From NCBI GenBank assembly GCA_026874595.1, contig CM049314.1:14624729-14688728 (forward strand): a stretch of 64,000 nucleotides of DNA, in the 5' to 3' direction. Source of the stretch: Sipunculus nudus. Its lineage: Eukaryota; Annelida; Sipuncula; Golfingiida; Sipunculidae. The position numbers and the translations under genes were made by a program. Below the pieces are notes generated by a model. The model did no database searches, had not been told where the DNA came from, and saw only the letters and a program-made list of their open reading frames with translations. This document shows, piece by piece, positions 13,801 to 24,089 of this stretch (the first letter of the stretch is position 1; the number at the start of each line of letters is the position of its first letter).

Positions 13801-14027
13801 CCATGTTACAATGCGCCCAGGGAGAAGTTGGATTCAAGCCCCATCCCCACATATGTCGGAACTATTTTGTGTGCAATGGTCAGGGACCGTTCAGTGAAGC
13901 CTTTTGCAATGTCGGATCTGCATTTAACGTCAACGCCAATTTAACCGACCTCGGATTAGCGAAGCAGGATCTTTGCATCCAAGATACAATTAAACAAGAT
14001 TGTAAAAACCCAACTTCCTTGACTTGA
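1..14027 (+). CDS. Secreted mucin-like protein with EGF-like and CBM14 chitin-binding modules (5'-partial, 10 exons in window)
   Basis: The spliced CDS joins 1-5653, 6071-6208, 6986-7207, 7608-7748, 8744-8932, 10053-10157, 10771-10908, 11372-11590, 13097-13234 and 13801-14027. That is 7,170 nt, exactly 2,390 codons including TGA. Every junction is GT-AG and phase 1. Order: a ~1,885-residue Thr/Ser/Pro repeat domain, EGF1, CBM14-1, EGF2, CBM14-2, a short Thr-rich linker, EGF3, CBM14-3, EGF4, CBM14-4. No membrane segment follows the last module, so the product is probably secreted. The signal peptide would lie upstream of the window. Family knowledge: the T/S/P repeats should be heavily O-glycosylated, and CBM14 (peritrophin-A) modules bind chitin. 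A role in mucus, peritrophic lining or shell/cuticle matrix is inference. No gene name is recognised. Exon structure is strongly supported by frame and cysteine spacing. The microexon at 9144-9167 remains optional. Confidence 0.88.
5654..6070 (+). other. Intron 1 of the mucin/EGF/CBM14 gene
   Basis: The donor is cag|gtacat and the acceptor ctctgaag|gc. It is a phase-1 intron of 417 bp. No further coding signal was seen in it. Confidence 0.85.
6071..6208 (+). CDS. EGF-like module 1 exon (8-Cys variant, type a)
   Basis: This 138-bp symmetric phase 1-1 exon encodes one EGF-like module. It has the hallmark CLNGGTC, then CQCAACDC, then GPHC. Eight cysteines are present instead of six, the extra pair coming from the AACDC segment. 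It begins with the split Gly codon of the mucin exon and ends at cac|gtaagt. Confidence 0.9.
6209..6985 (+). other. Intron 2 with pyrimidine-rich simple repeats
   Basis: The intron runs from gtaagt to aatacag. About 6240-6390 and 6485-6740 are dominated by TCTC/TCTG/GTCT short repeats. Open frames there are low-complexity artefacts. Confidence 0.8.
6240..6735. repeat. Degenerate (CT)n/(TCTG)n pyrimidine microsatellite
   Basis: Long pyrimidine runs built from TCTC, TCTG and GTCT sit inside intron 2. They are interrupted around 6390-6480 by ordinary sequence. Confidence 0.85.
6986..7207 (+). CDS. CBM14 chitin-binding module 1 exon (type I)
   Basis: This 222-bp phase 1-1 exon has six cysteines in peritrophin-A spacing: ETC, a YRPDPHDC block, FIDC, TSRRC, DYPC and SASC. 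Aromatic positions include Y in the YRPDP motif and F in KFIDC. A Pro/Thr tail (KPTEPP) precedes the donor ctcag|gtagga. Confidence 0.9.
7208..7607 (+). other. Intron 3
   Basis: The donor is ctcag|gtagga and the acceptor tttatttaaag|gc. It is AT-rich, with no additional coding signal. Confidence 0.8.
7608..7748 (+). CDS. EGF-like module 2 exon (8-Cys variant, type b)
   Basis: This 141-bp phase 1-1 exon has motif NPCQNGGTC, then CKCAKCNC, then GPNC, with eight cysteines. It is closer to the module at 13097 (KCNC/KCDC, SGLAG) than to modules 1 and 3 (ACDC). It ends at ccag|gtaaag. Confidence 0.9.
7749..8743 (+). other. Intron 4
   Basis: 995 bp, AT-rich, containing a (TA)n tract at about 7839-7887. 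The acceptor is gttcaccag|ag. No coding signal was seen. Confidence 0.8.
8744..8932 (+). CDS. CBM14 chitin-binding module 2 exon (type II, first five cysteines)
   Basis: This 189-bp phase 1-1 exon shows AQC, then GYKPDPDRC, then SYYVC, then RQEFC, then ANLC. A canonical CBM14 needs a sixth cysteine. It is supplied by the DC pair that opens the next exon at 10053, giving C5-x5-C6. Donor: tacag|gtacga. Confidence 0.88.
8933..10052 (+). other. Intron 5, with a candidate 24-nt microexon
   Basis: 1,120 bp, between tacag|gtacga and ttgtcag|ac. It contains a poly-C run (9725-9736) and the possible microexon at 9144-9167. Otherwise nothing coding was recognised. Confidence 0.75.
10053..10157 (+). 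CDS. Linker exon: final CBM14-2 cysteine plus Thr/Val/Pro-rich spacer
   Basis: This 105-bp phase 1-1 exon opens with DCKNPT, whose Cys completes CBM14-2. It continues as a Thr/Val/Pro/Glu spacer (TTTVVQTTIEPTTV) that resembles a mucin segment. Donor: ccag|gtaagc. The same DCKNPT motif ends the protein near 14000, marking the end of each duplicated block. Confidence 0.85.
10158..10770 (+). other. Intron 6
   Basis: 613 bp of AT-rich sequence between gtaagc and atttaaag. No coding signal was seen. Confidence 0.8.
10771..10908 (+). CDS. EGF-like module 3 exon (8-Cys variant, type a)
   Basis: This 138-bp phase 1-1 exon has RPCLNGGTC, CVCAACDCVEKSGVAG and GPNC. It pairs with module 1: both have AACDCVE and equal exon length. 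It ends at ccag|gtaaca. Confidence 0.9.
10909..11371 (+). other. Intron 7
   Basis: 463 bp. It starts with CA/GC-rich sequence (cacgcgtgcacgcgc) and has a good polypyrimidine tract (ccccctttccccatttag) at the acceptor. Confidence 0.8.
11372..11590 (+). CDS. CBM14 chitin-binding module 3 exon (type I)
   Basis: This 219-bp phase 1-1 exon has six cysteines: TQC, PEDC, YIDC, TSRRC, PPC and EDQC. It shares the DCGVPTSRRC motif and the FNPxYT segment with module 1. A Pro/Thr tail precedes the donor gattg|gtaaat. Confidence 0.9.
11591..13096 (+). other. Intron 8 with a TTCGCGA-type MITE relic
   Basis: The largest intron of this gene in the window (1,506 bp). It carries a transposon relic at 11951-12028 and otherwise AT-rich sequence. 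The acceptor is gtgttgcag|gt. Confidence 0.8.
11951..12028. mobile_element. MITE relic (TTCGCGA family)
   Basis: Contains tttcgcgaataacgcgaa, ccctcgcgaa and a terminal gccgtata. These match the right end of the element at 44167-44617. Only one end is preserved. Confidence 0.5.
13097..13234 (+). CDS. EGF-like module 4 exon (8-Cys variant, type b)
   Basis: This 138-bp phase 1-1 exon has SPCLNGGTC, CVCAKCDCMQQSGLAG and GENC. The AKC and SGLAG features group it with module 2. Donor: ccag|gtaacg. Confidence 0.9.
13235..13800 (+). other. Intron 9
   Basis: 566 bp with acceptor gaattttcag|cc. No coding signal was seen. Confidence 0.8.
13801..14027 (+). CDS. Terminal exon: CBM14 module 4 (type II) and stop
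   Basis: The exon reads LQC, then GFKPHPHIC, NYFVC, EAFC, QDLC and QDC, and ends QDCKNPTSLT followed by TGA (14025-14027). All six CBM14 cysteines lie in one exon here. In the type II copy at 8744 the sixth cysteine is on a separate exon. NxS/T sequons include NLT. Confidence 0.9.
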
Positions 14028-14065
14028 AGTAACAAGTGTATAGCAAAACCCGGTTAACATCAGTT

Positions 14066-14071
14066 AATAAA
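14066..14071 (+). terminator. Poly(A) signal AATAAA for the mucin/EGF/CBM14 gene
   Basis: AATAAA lies 39 nt after the TGA stop and is the first canonical signal downstream. Confidence 0.6.
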
Positions 14072-15307
14072 CTATAAAACACTCAGTCAAAGCAGATGCA
14101 TACCCAAAACTTCTTTCAACGTGAGTTATTACATCTTCATTATATACAAAGACCGATCTGTCTAATAGAACATGATTCCTCCACTAGATGGCAGCATCGA
14201 TGATCTGGATCAGTTTAGAAATTTCAAGAGTCCATCAGTGCCTCAATAGCGACACACACGGTACCCGTCCATATACTGTCGCATATAACTGAATCGACGC
14301 AGGCTAAAATGGACCTCGGCATATCTCCATCTAGGCTAAACAAGCTAAAGTTTAAAGGGGTACCGTTGATATTGCTTATTACAGACAAAATGATAATGAA
14401 AATGTATTTGTAAGTAATGATAATGTATTTGCATATTTGACCAAGATATTAAATTATGCTTTCCCTAATTTGGGACATTGTGTGCTGCTAGACTGATGTA
14501 TAAATATATTACATATCGTCGGAAAACCCTTGCTTTGCGTCACTATTTGCTTGATAATTAAATAATGTAGATAATTCATATCTACCGCTAATTTTCTTAC
14601 CCCGGTTGTTGCACTCTATTATGGTTTCCCTATTTTGTATTTTTGCGTATATTAATTCTACTTAGTACCCAGTGTTATTTGTTAAAAAAGGCCCTGATTA
14701 CCACATCATTCATTTCATCAAACACAAGCAATTTCAATGATATTTCATGTTATCTGTAGACAATTGCTAGACCATTATTTATTACGTTTTCATGTGAAGC
14801 CCAGAATGAACGTCGTATAAGTACGTTACAATGCCTCTGGAAGCACGGGTGGCTGTCTCTTATTTACATATAAGTAAATAACCCTTATGTCAAGGATAGA
14901 CTCCCACCTCAGCTACTGTGTGGTTTTTTTCAACATATATATAATTATAAGTGAAATTAGAGCCTGGCACGGTCTGTCAGTTTTTAACATATACCTAGGG
15001 TAAATCCAAAAAAGGGTACAGATACAACACTCAAACCTGTTTCCCAGACGGTGTCCATTTAACCACTATAGAAACTGTAATTATATGGCAGAATGGATAT
15101 TTACCATGCTAATGTGGCGTTGAAATTCTTGGAGAGGCCCCAGTAATTGCTGACTTCACTCGAAAACAACCTCACTTCAGCGATACGGTTACATATGGAC
15201 TATTCTATCCGCCTGCCATGGGTTCAGTTTACCGTTAATTCGTTATGACGGGGCAGGGATAAAAAATTCCAGTCCTGGGCCTTGCCATAAAATTAAACCG
15301 GCTGGGT

Positions 15308-15385
<78 letters not shown>

Positions 15386-16507
15386 GCTCAAAAATGTATT
15401 TATATTTATCATCTGGTTTGAAAGCCCCCGAGATTTAATTTACCCGAAGTTCTGGTGTTTATAATGCAATCTTTTAAATATTACAAAAAATTCTTAACAG
15501 GTTAATAAGTATAAATAAATATATATAATTATTATATAGAAGAAAACCTGAAGTTTAATACATACTATGAGAGTTTCATTTTAAATTTTATTGTCCAACC
15601 TTCAGTGCGCTTGAGTGTATGACATCTTCCAGGAATCAGTGATTAATATATTAATAACTAGTACACTTTTGGTTATTTATTTATAAAGACCAGATTACTT
15701 CACTCCTGTTTCTTGCAGTTCATTACTTACCCATATATATAAAAGTGCCAAAATGTTGCTTTTCAATATAGTCTGTTTTGCTTATTATTTGTACTGGCTT
15801 CAAATAAGCAGCTTTCGCGATTCCCGTTACTTCTCCATCGCTAATAACACAGCTTATGTGGGTGTAATAAATGACTTCCTCTCTTGTCGCCGCAGTGATC
15901 ACTTTTTGAAAGAAACATATCCGAAACATCCTCTGGTATAGCTCTCGGTCAAACACGTTTATTAACACCCTAACAGAAAATTAAACAACAAAACGGTCAA
16001 TCCTGTCTTTTTTATATTCTTGTACTACTATTGCATTCATGAATATTTCACACAAACATTCGGACATGCCCCCACGGCTAATTTTTACACTGACGGTGGT
16101 CAACATTTCCTCTTCAGGAATTGTTAAAATGAAAAGAAATGGACAAGGACAGAGACGTTAGTGACATATCTAAGTTTGATATGTTTTTTTTTTTATTAAC
16201 ATGTTCCGCTATATAAATTAAACCCACAGGAAGAGAGTGAGTTATAGACATGTATAGGAACAAGCAGCAGTATTTCCATCATTTTGTCAACATAATAACC
16301 TAAAGTACAGACAACATTTATCATAAAGTAAATGGTTTTCCACGCAAGACTCTTAAGGTAATTAAATTCAAACGTACTTTCAAGCAGCATTAATAATATC
16401 ACGACCACCGAGCAAAGTACATGCCGATGGCGGCAATGACAGTTTCAGTAATGGTCCCATATCAACTATGACCAGGGACAAAATTTGTTCGATGGCCATA
16501 TAATGAA
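14072..16507. other. Intergenic region between convergent genes
   Basis: The mucin gene (+) and the aldo-keto reductase gene (-) converge here. It holds the (TA)n tract at 15311-15385 and otherwise AT-rich sequence. The 3' UTR of the reductase should occupy its right end, and a minus-strand AATAAA appears as tttatt near 16190. No other gene is supported. Confidence 0.6.
15311..15385. repeat. (TA)n microsatellite
   Basis: Nearly pure TA dinucleotides, with one aaat interruption around 15358. Confidence 0.9.
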
Positions 16508-16743
16508 TTAAGGTTTTGGTTGAGCTACAGAGCTGCTAACTATGCGGTTCATATCATAAGGAGGGAAAAGTTTTGGATTAGTCGTTGCATCCAACCGTCT
16601 CGTGTGATCACGTGATAAGCTCCAACCGGAAGCTGCGCCCATGTTGTCTTCTAACTGGGTTACCGTTCTACAGCCGACGATAACAGAGTGCACCACCTCC
16701 TTTTGCAGAAGCCAACGGAGCGCCACCTGTGCCATGGACTTTC
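16508..16743 (-). CDS. Aldo-keto reductase exon 7 (C-terminus)
   Basis: 236 nt after acceptor tttttttcag. Encodes [36 protein letters not shown] and a short tail ending QPKP and TAA (16510-16508). Confidence 0.9.
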
Positions 16744-19700
16744 CTGAAAAAAAATATATTAAATATACCTACACGCCTCAGAGGCATAAAATGTATTACC
16801 TTTATATTTATGCATTTTTTCAAATATATTTTATCAGTAAAAATCCCATTGAGCTGAATCTTGATTTTAAATTTTGCGGTGTTACTTTTGCATACACATT
16901 ATAACAATATGTTATAACATTGGGACTAAAGTACGTGAAATAACAATGAGATGAAAAAAGACTACAATTATAATCTGCTATATATGTAATGATATTAAAT
17001 ATATATTAAAACCATTACAGTCCGTGTGACTTAATTTAAATGATCCTCAGGGCGATATTACTTAAAAGTATGAAGTTTGTTATAAGAATTAAGTTACGTG
17101 TAATCTTTCAAAGTGGTTCATCTAGAATTTCTACAAGTAAAGCATAATAATAATTTTAGTGATACTCTTGGCTACCCCTTAAATTTCTTAAAGCAATAAG
17201 GGAATCTATATAATTATCTGTACAATTACTACGCAGTTGCTTTTTTATAGACAATATAGACGCTCTGATTTGACTCTCCAAATTCTGCACACGTATCTTT
17301 GTGCTCTTCTAGGGGACTTTTTTTCTTTACGGGTTAATTTCCTATAATGCTGCATAATTTATAATTTCAATATTACCCCCATAGGTGGCCCTATTTCATT
17401 TGTGTTTTAGGTCATCCACGCAAGTTATGCTTTTTCAGGAGGCGCCTCGGAGATTTTCCTGCATTTCGAGCGCACTGGCCGGTTAAGAATATGGACAGAA
17501 AGTGTATCCCGCCCGATTTTCACGCAACACGTGCTCACGCGGGACCACTATAATTCCCATTGACGCCTCTAAAGGAATTTAACTCTCTCAAAAGGAAGTA
17601 GTGGTTTTTAATTCACTCGCTAAACAAAGACCACATGAATCTGCTTTCAGTTCGTGGGCTTTTCAGTGAGCTAACACTCGGTATCGAGACCACCCGTTGC
17701 GCGCCACCGTTTGATGTACTTTCTATTGGTTTACAGGTATGTTGTTATTTATACATCAATACCTATCTTTTCATGATAACCACGCTTTTAACAGTTTAGC
17801 AAATTTAAGGGTTGTTTTAGAAAAGGTTGGTCAAAAGGAAGTTTCACAAATTATACAAATGTTCGGGCGGGGGGGGGGGGGGGGGGGGGGGGTTACACAT
17901 ATTTTCTCTTAGGATACGCAATCATCAGGGACGTTGAAACATGTAAACCAGTACATCATTAGACTTGTATATAGGGATTCCAATAACAAACTAGCTTCCG
18001 GAGTTGAAGTCTAGAAACCTCCGCCAGAATCTCCTCACCAGTCACGTGTTCATGTGTGCACTTTTCAGTGACACGAGTTCACCAGGCGAGAGGCATAAAA
18101 ATAAATGCGAATGGGCGGCTTCTATACAGGGACAAAGGAATCAGGAATCGTCCTTTGTCTCAAAGGTATATAAAAATTAAATTGAAATTTACCTCCCAAA
18201 TTTCGCGAATTGTTCATACGGTTTAATCTTGATTGTCTACAAATGTTTAGCGAAATTCGTACACATTTTAGGCGTTAATGTACATAGCAGATACGTGCCT
18301 ATGGGGGGGGGGGGGCACATTTTGAGGGCGGCATTTCGGGGAATTAGTATAATGAATTGGCCTGAGAGTTCGTCAAAAAGTACAAATTTGGCCTTTTTTT
18401 GGCTTTGGGATGTATAAAGAATTTCCACTCTTGAATTCTCTTAAATTCGATGATATTTACACAACCTGAAATATCCGTTTGCCTTGATCCCCGATCCACT
18501 TACAACAGACCCGTTAAAATACAAAAGTTTACACTACCATGAATATATTGAGTACTGCCTTAATTTCTATCTTTCAGTTTACCATTGGTTATATTGTTTA
18601 ATGTTAATACGACCTGCATAATATTTTATGTGACGTGAATAAATAACAATCTTTCACCCAAACCTATGTAGGAGTTATTTTATCTTTAAGATCACATTTC
18701 AGATTTAAATCTATTATAAATGGGGATGGCTTCCTGCGGCCCCCTTGGCTACACCCCTGAACTGAAAACAAAAAGCATCGCTTTCGTGATGCTTAAATTT
18801 ATATATATACAAAAGTATCTTTCTTACACTTTCACTTTATTATAGTCATATAATTTCTTCAAATTATTTTCCCAAGGTTTCGATATACACTCGTTATATC
18901 TATTATATTTTCATCACTCCAGCAAAGATGATGACGTACCCATGTTGTTTATCGGGAAAAAATTCCATTTAACATTCGCACAACCTATAAATGCTTCAGT
19001 CTTTAGTTCTTTGTGTGATTTCCTGATTAATTTTATTTGCCATCCTCTGTTGACATTCTATATAAGTGGTTTTCCATGAAAGATCTAGCACACGTAATCT
19101 GTATTCCATGTAAGTGATCGAACCACATAAAAAAAACTTTCCTTCGTAAAGCTCAAGTTTAAAATAAGCGACATTCAGTCTTGACCAGCTCAAAACAAAA
19201 CTGTTGTTCTTACAGAACCGTGGATTTTTTTACAGGTGAAGCTAGTAATTTTGTTAATATTTTAAGCTATTAAATCATGAATTTCCCAAAAGAAAGCACT
19301 GCTATTATTTGACAGAGCTCAAAACTTTCCTAAACCTATATGGAGTTAAAATAAATTAATTTATTTGATCACATATTACTAAATTTAACAAATAATAAGG
19401 CTACTAATTTAAAAAAAAATAATTTATTTAAGTAATTAACAAGGGATGGTATCTGTAAACCAGCAACACATCACGCCAACGTATTAAAGCCTCGCAATAA
19501 TAATTCCGGCATGAACAAATAAGTTCAACCCAGGAGTTAGTGTATAGAACAACAGGGCGTAATATAAATACCCTTTGCAACGTGTATGATTTCTCCCAGC
19601 AAGCCCGCAAGATTCAGGACATACGGTTGGCTCACATACAGAAGACAAACCATGCTTTATCATAGTTTAACATTAACCAATAATTCCGACTCCTAACTTG

Positions 19701-22267
19701 AGTACAATTCAATTGGTCAATTTCTCAATTCATCTCTTCAATTAATCGCCTGATAACATTATAGGAAAACTTTATAAATGACAAGAGTTCTTATTTTTTC
19801 AAGATTGAAGTTGTGCATTTTTACTTTCCTGGCGCGTTTGCCAGTTCAAGCTTACCTGTTTCCTTGGAAATGGTTTCCAATACATCGACTGCGTTCCAAG
19901 TCTCCTCGGACGCGACGTCTTCATAGGATGGATTACTCGGCCGGAAGACGGAATTCGGGTTCTTAGACGCATGCGCAATACGACTTCCTTCTGGTGCTTC
20001 CTTCATTCCTCGCCTCATTTTCCCGCTCAACCAGCCTCTAACATGTCGATATTTAAATATTAAAAAAAATTAATTAATAAATTAATAAGATTTGTCGTTC
20101 AAATTTATTTTAATTTCTTAAAATTGATGAACTAATTATATTTTAAGAAAGTTAGGTGACCATTTTACAGATTTTATTATTGGACGAACCCAGAAAAAGG
20201 CAGCACTAGGGTATTTTTTTTAGAATGATTGTTTTAATTGGATACTCATCCGTAGTATATCGACAACAATATTGATGCATGTTCACGAATAAAGGGATTA
20301 TATATATTGAACTATAGTACATGCTTACAATAACCCACTCTGCACCTCAAACACACAAGTAATTCCCTTCTGAATACTTAACTTGGCTATTCAATCCTGT
20401 ATGACATCTAACATCTGAACCACGTCTTTCTCCAGTCTTTATTTTACCGAATCTATAATGGGGAAGCATTTTTTAAATTTTGTATGTAAATCAGATCCCA
20501 CACGAGAGAATAAACTCTAGATTTAAGGAACGACCAATTAGAGCCCAGACATTCCTGTTCTCGTTTAAATTTGTTAATGTACATAATTATGTTTTATGAG
20601 GGTAAAGCTCTACCCTGCAAGGAAACACTAAACAATTTATGTGTGTTTGGGCATCCTTATGTGTTGTGTTATATTTTATTATTTTATATTATATTATATT
20701 ATATTATATTATGTGGTTCACCCTTTTAATGCTTGGAACGGCAGTAGACCAATCCCTTCGTTCCTGCATACATCTACCAGTTCATACTCCGCTCCACGAC
20801 AGAGCAAGTTATACTGACACTGAAAAAAAACCAAAGAAGCAGAATGAACATAAAATATGCAGAAAACGAGTCTATTACACAGTCAGGAGTTCATTCATTC
20901 TCCACACAGAAGATCTATCTATAAACGTCAAAGATAAACCTCCTGCCCATTGTCATGCGCACATGCAACTTTCACGCCGAAATCGTGCTATTTCCCCTGA
21001 GACCAGCAGAGAACAAAAAAATAATTAAATGGAGTGCATGAATATTGAGCATGCATCGGAAACATCCATTCCAATTATAATCAACAGAAGATGTTTGTCC
21101 CTGAAAAACATTTTACACATTGATTAACAAGTGGATTTGTTTATACATGTATATGTTTAGAAATATATACAGGAGCATTTGCACGCGCTTGCTTGGAGGT
21201 ATTAAGTGATACATCTGTTTCTAGAACTGTTGAAGATGTATGAATAAGCCATGTAATATTCCAGTTATATTTGTTATGACAAGTCAACTTTAATCAACAA
21301 GATAACTTAAATACAGGTATGGACGACTTTCCAGTTTTTTTTATGGCGGCATAGCGAGAGAGGGGCAAGGGATCGAACCACACGTGTCGATCAAAGTATT
21401 GCAACTGGGTCGGTTTATTCAGGTCAGGCACGCTTAAATCCATCATAATTTGCAGGGCCTACTGTATTCATATGACACACGAGTTATTCTTATGTATGAG
21501 TTTGACCCTGCGTTGGAGATTGCCAGACCGCGTGCATGAATAAACATGGGGTTGTATCATTTGATGAAATAGACCTTAGTCCTGCGTGGAGGTTGGAGAT
21601 CATTATGACCAGTGAAGCAAAATGCAGAAAACGAATCCATATTCCCCCTCAAAAGAGCCAAACATACTGTGTTTGATGAACGCAGGAGGTTTACTAAAAC
21701 CAGATTAAATCTTGTAAAGAAAATAATGAATATGTTCATATTATTTAAAACATTTTGCGATATTTAGCCTGAACTATGGGGCTATATATGGTGGTACATA
21801 TTTATACAGCTTTCTGTAATGGCATCACAAAACAAATCATACTTCTTCCAGTCATATACTGAATTGTGCAGGATCTATTTTTTTAACATTAAGCGTCACT
21901 TCTTTTGCATCCCTTCTTTGCATCATACATTTTACACAGGCATTTATTTCTTAGTCACCGTGTCATGTATCTGGGAAACTGGCTACTACCGCAAGCAAAA
22001 GGCAATGCCTATATGATGTCACTCCTGCAGAAGGCATTGTGTTCATTACCTGAAAGCTTACGATTGGTGGGAACCCTCGGTCACGTGATATGTCGACAAT
22101 TTTCTGAAGTTGCCAGCCGCTCAGGTTACAAGCCCCCAGATACCGAACTTTTCCCATCCTGACCAGGTCATTCAGTGCGCTTAGTGTTTCCTCAATTGGA
22201 GTTGAATTGTCCCATCCGTGTATCTAGTACGAATAATAAGACAATGTATGACAAATGATTATATATG

Positions 22268-22325
<58 letters not shown>

Positions 22326-23975
22326 TGTTTTTTATGTAAGGATGCCGTAACAGTAACAATTACAATTATATCTGTTATATAAACCCACTTATTTTAGCAA
22401 TTTATTAGTTTTAAATGTGTATGTCAATGGTCTGTACATTAAAGGCACCAAAGCTACACAGTATCCTAAAGACGATTGGTTTTGTATTCAATTTCCATTT
22501 ACCAACTAACATATTACACTGCTACATACAATAGTATCGAAAAGTGACCATTTAACAGTATGTACACACTGCACATCATTTTACATAATAGACTGTACGT
22601 CCAATAGGTGTCGCTTCCAGTCAAGGTGGCTTGGTAAATCGGGATAATTGGCAAAATAACACCAGGGGCGGCTGAACAGTATAAAGGATGGCTTTGTATC
22701 TTTAAATGTTTATGTGCAAGTCGAGTTTCTTTCAAAAATGAAAATAAGTGTATGAGCGTTACAGCTGTTGCAAGATTTACGTAAAATTGACAAGGACAGA
22801 ATAGGGCAGTATTCCGTACAGTACTTATTATAGGACGCATGCCATGAACGACAAACGAAATTAATTCGACTAGCTTTATACCTATAAGTTCGGCCTGCAG
22901 CCTATGACATCAGGGGTTTTTGGCTTTTACGTAAAATGAGCAATTTTGAGAATCTGGGAATAATAAACCTGTCAGGTTCGTTATGGGCGAGCGGATGAGA
23001 CACGAAAGAACTCCGAGGACAGAGAGTTTGGTGGCCAGGAGACGTGTATCGAAAAAGTTTAGTGCGGGATAACGGTTTTTTTAACCATCCTCGAATTGTA
23101 GTGGGTTTATTTTTATTCACGTACTTCCTTTTCTTCTTCTTTTTTTATCAACATTGCTGTTGTTGTTTTTGTTATTATTATTATTATTTTTATTGCTGCT
23201 GTTGTTATTGTTCCTGTCGTTTTCATTATTTGTTTTTTTTTATTAGTAGTATACATTAGTATTATTAGTTTTTTTTTATTATTAACCGTTATTGCACAAA
23301 AATATCCTCTCTGCAAAATAAATTGAATTAAAGGGAGGGATCTGCGTGAACAACAGTCTGAAGAAGCCAGGCCACCTGTAGCAGATCTATATAAGTGGTG
23401 CCGAGTCGGTCCAGGCTCTCCTCGAGCATCTCCATGATGTTTTTCCTGCTCAGACCGATGGTGTTCGGCGGAGCATTGAAAGGCCCATATGTCCGATGGA
23501 ACACCTTGGTAGCTATCACAAAGTCCTGGCGCTTCTGACTGAAACACATAATCATAAACCGCCCTCACGTCTACTTGATTTTCTTTTAATTCGGCAGGAA
23601 AAATGACTGGAAAAGTCCTTGACAATGTAAAGGATTTTCCGGCCGATTTTTATCCGGCCGGAAAAATTCGGTATATGTCAGGACGCAACCGAAAAAAATC
23701 GGTTGATTCATTACTGACTTTTCTTTCTTTTTATTATTCGTGACGCCAGTAACAATCCTGGAAACGAAAACAGGTGTGACCAAAATGTTCGTTACATTCT
23801 TTAGATCCTTGATAGAAAATCGGCGACGTTTGTAGAATTTCCCAGCTGGTTACAAAATCGGCCGGAACAAAAAAAAAAAAAAAAAGGTAGATCTGTGAAG
23901 CCGGCTATACACCTTTGTATTAATACACTTCTTTCGATACGATAATATTTTTGGTCCTTTCACTCTTGTAACGTA

Positions 23976-24010
<35 letters not shown>

Positions 24011-24035
24011 ATATGTATATAATATATATATACAT

Positions 24036-24089
<54 letters not shown>

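Noticed and set aside
21350-21420. B-box-like ggatcgaacc on the minus strand, possible tRNA or SINE
   Set aside because: No A box at a suitable distance and no acceptor stem.
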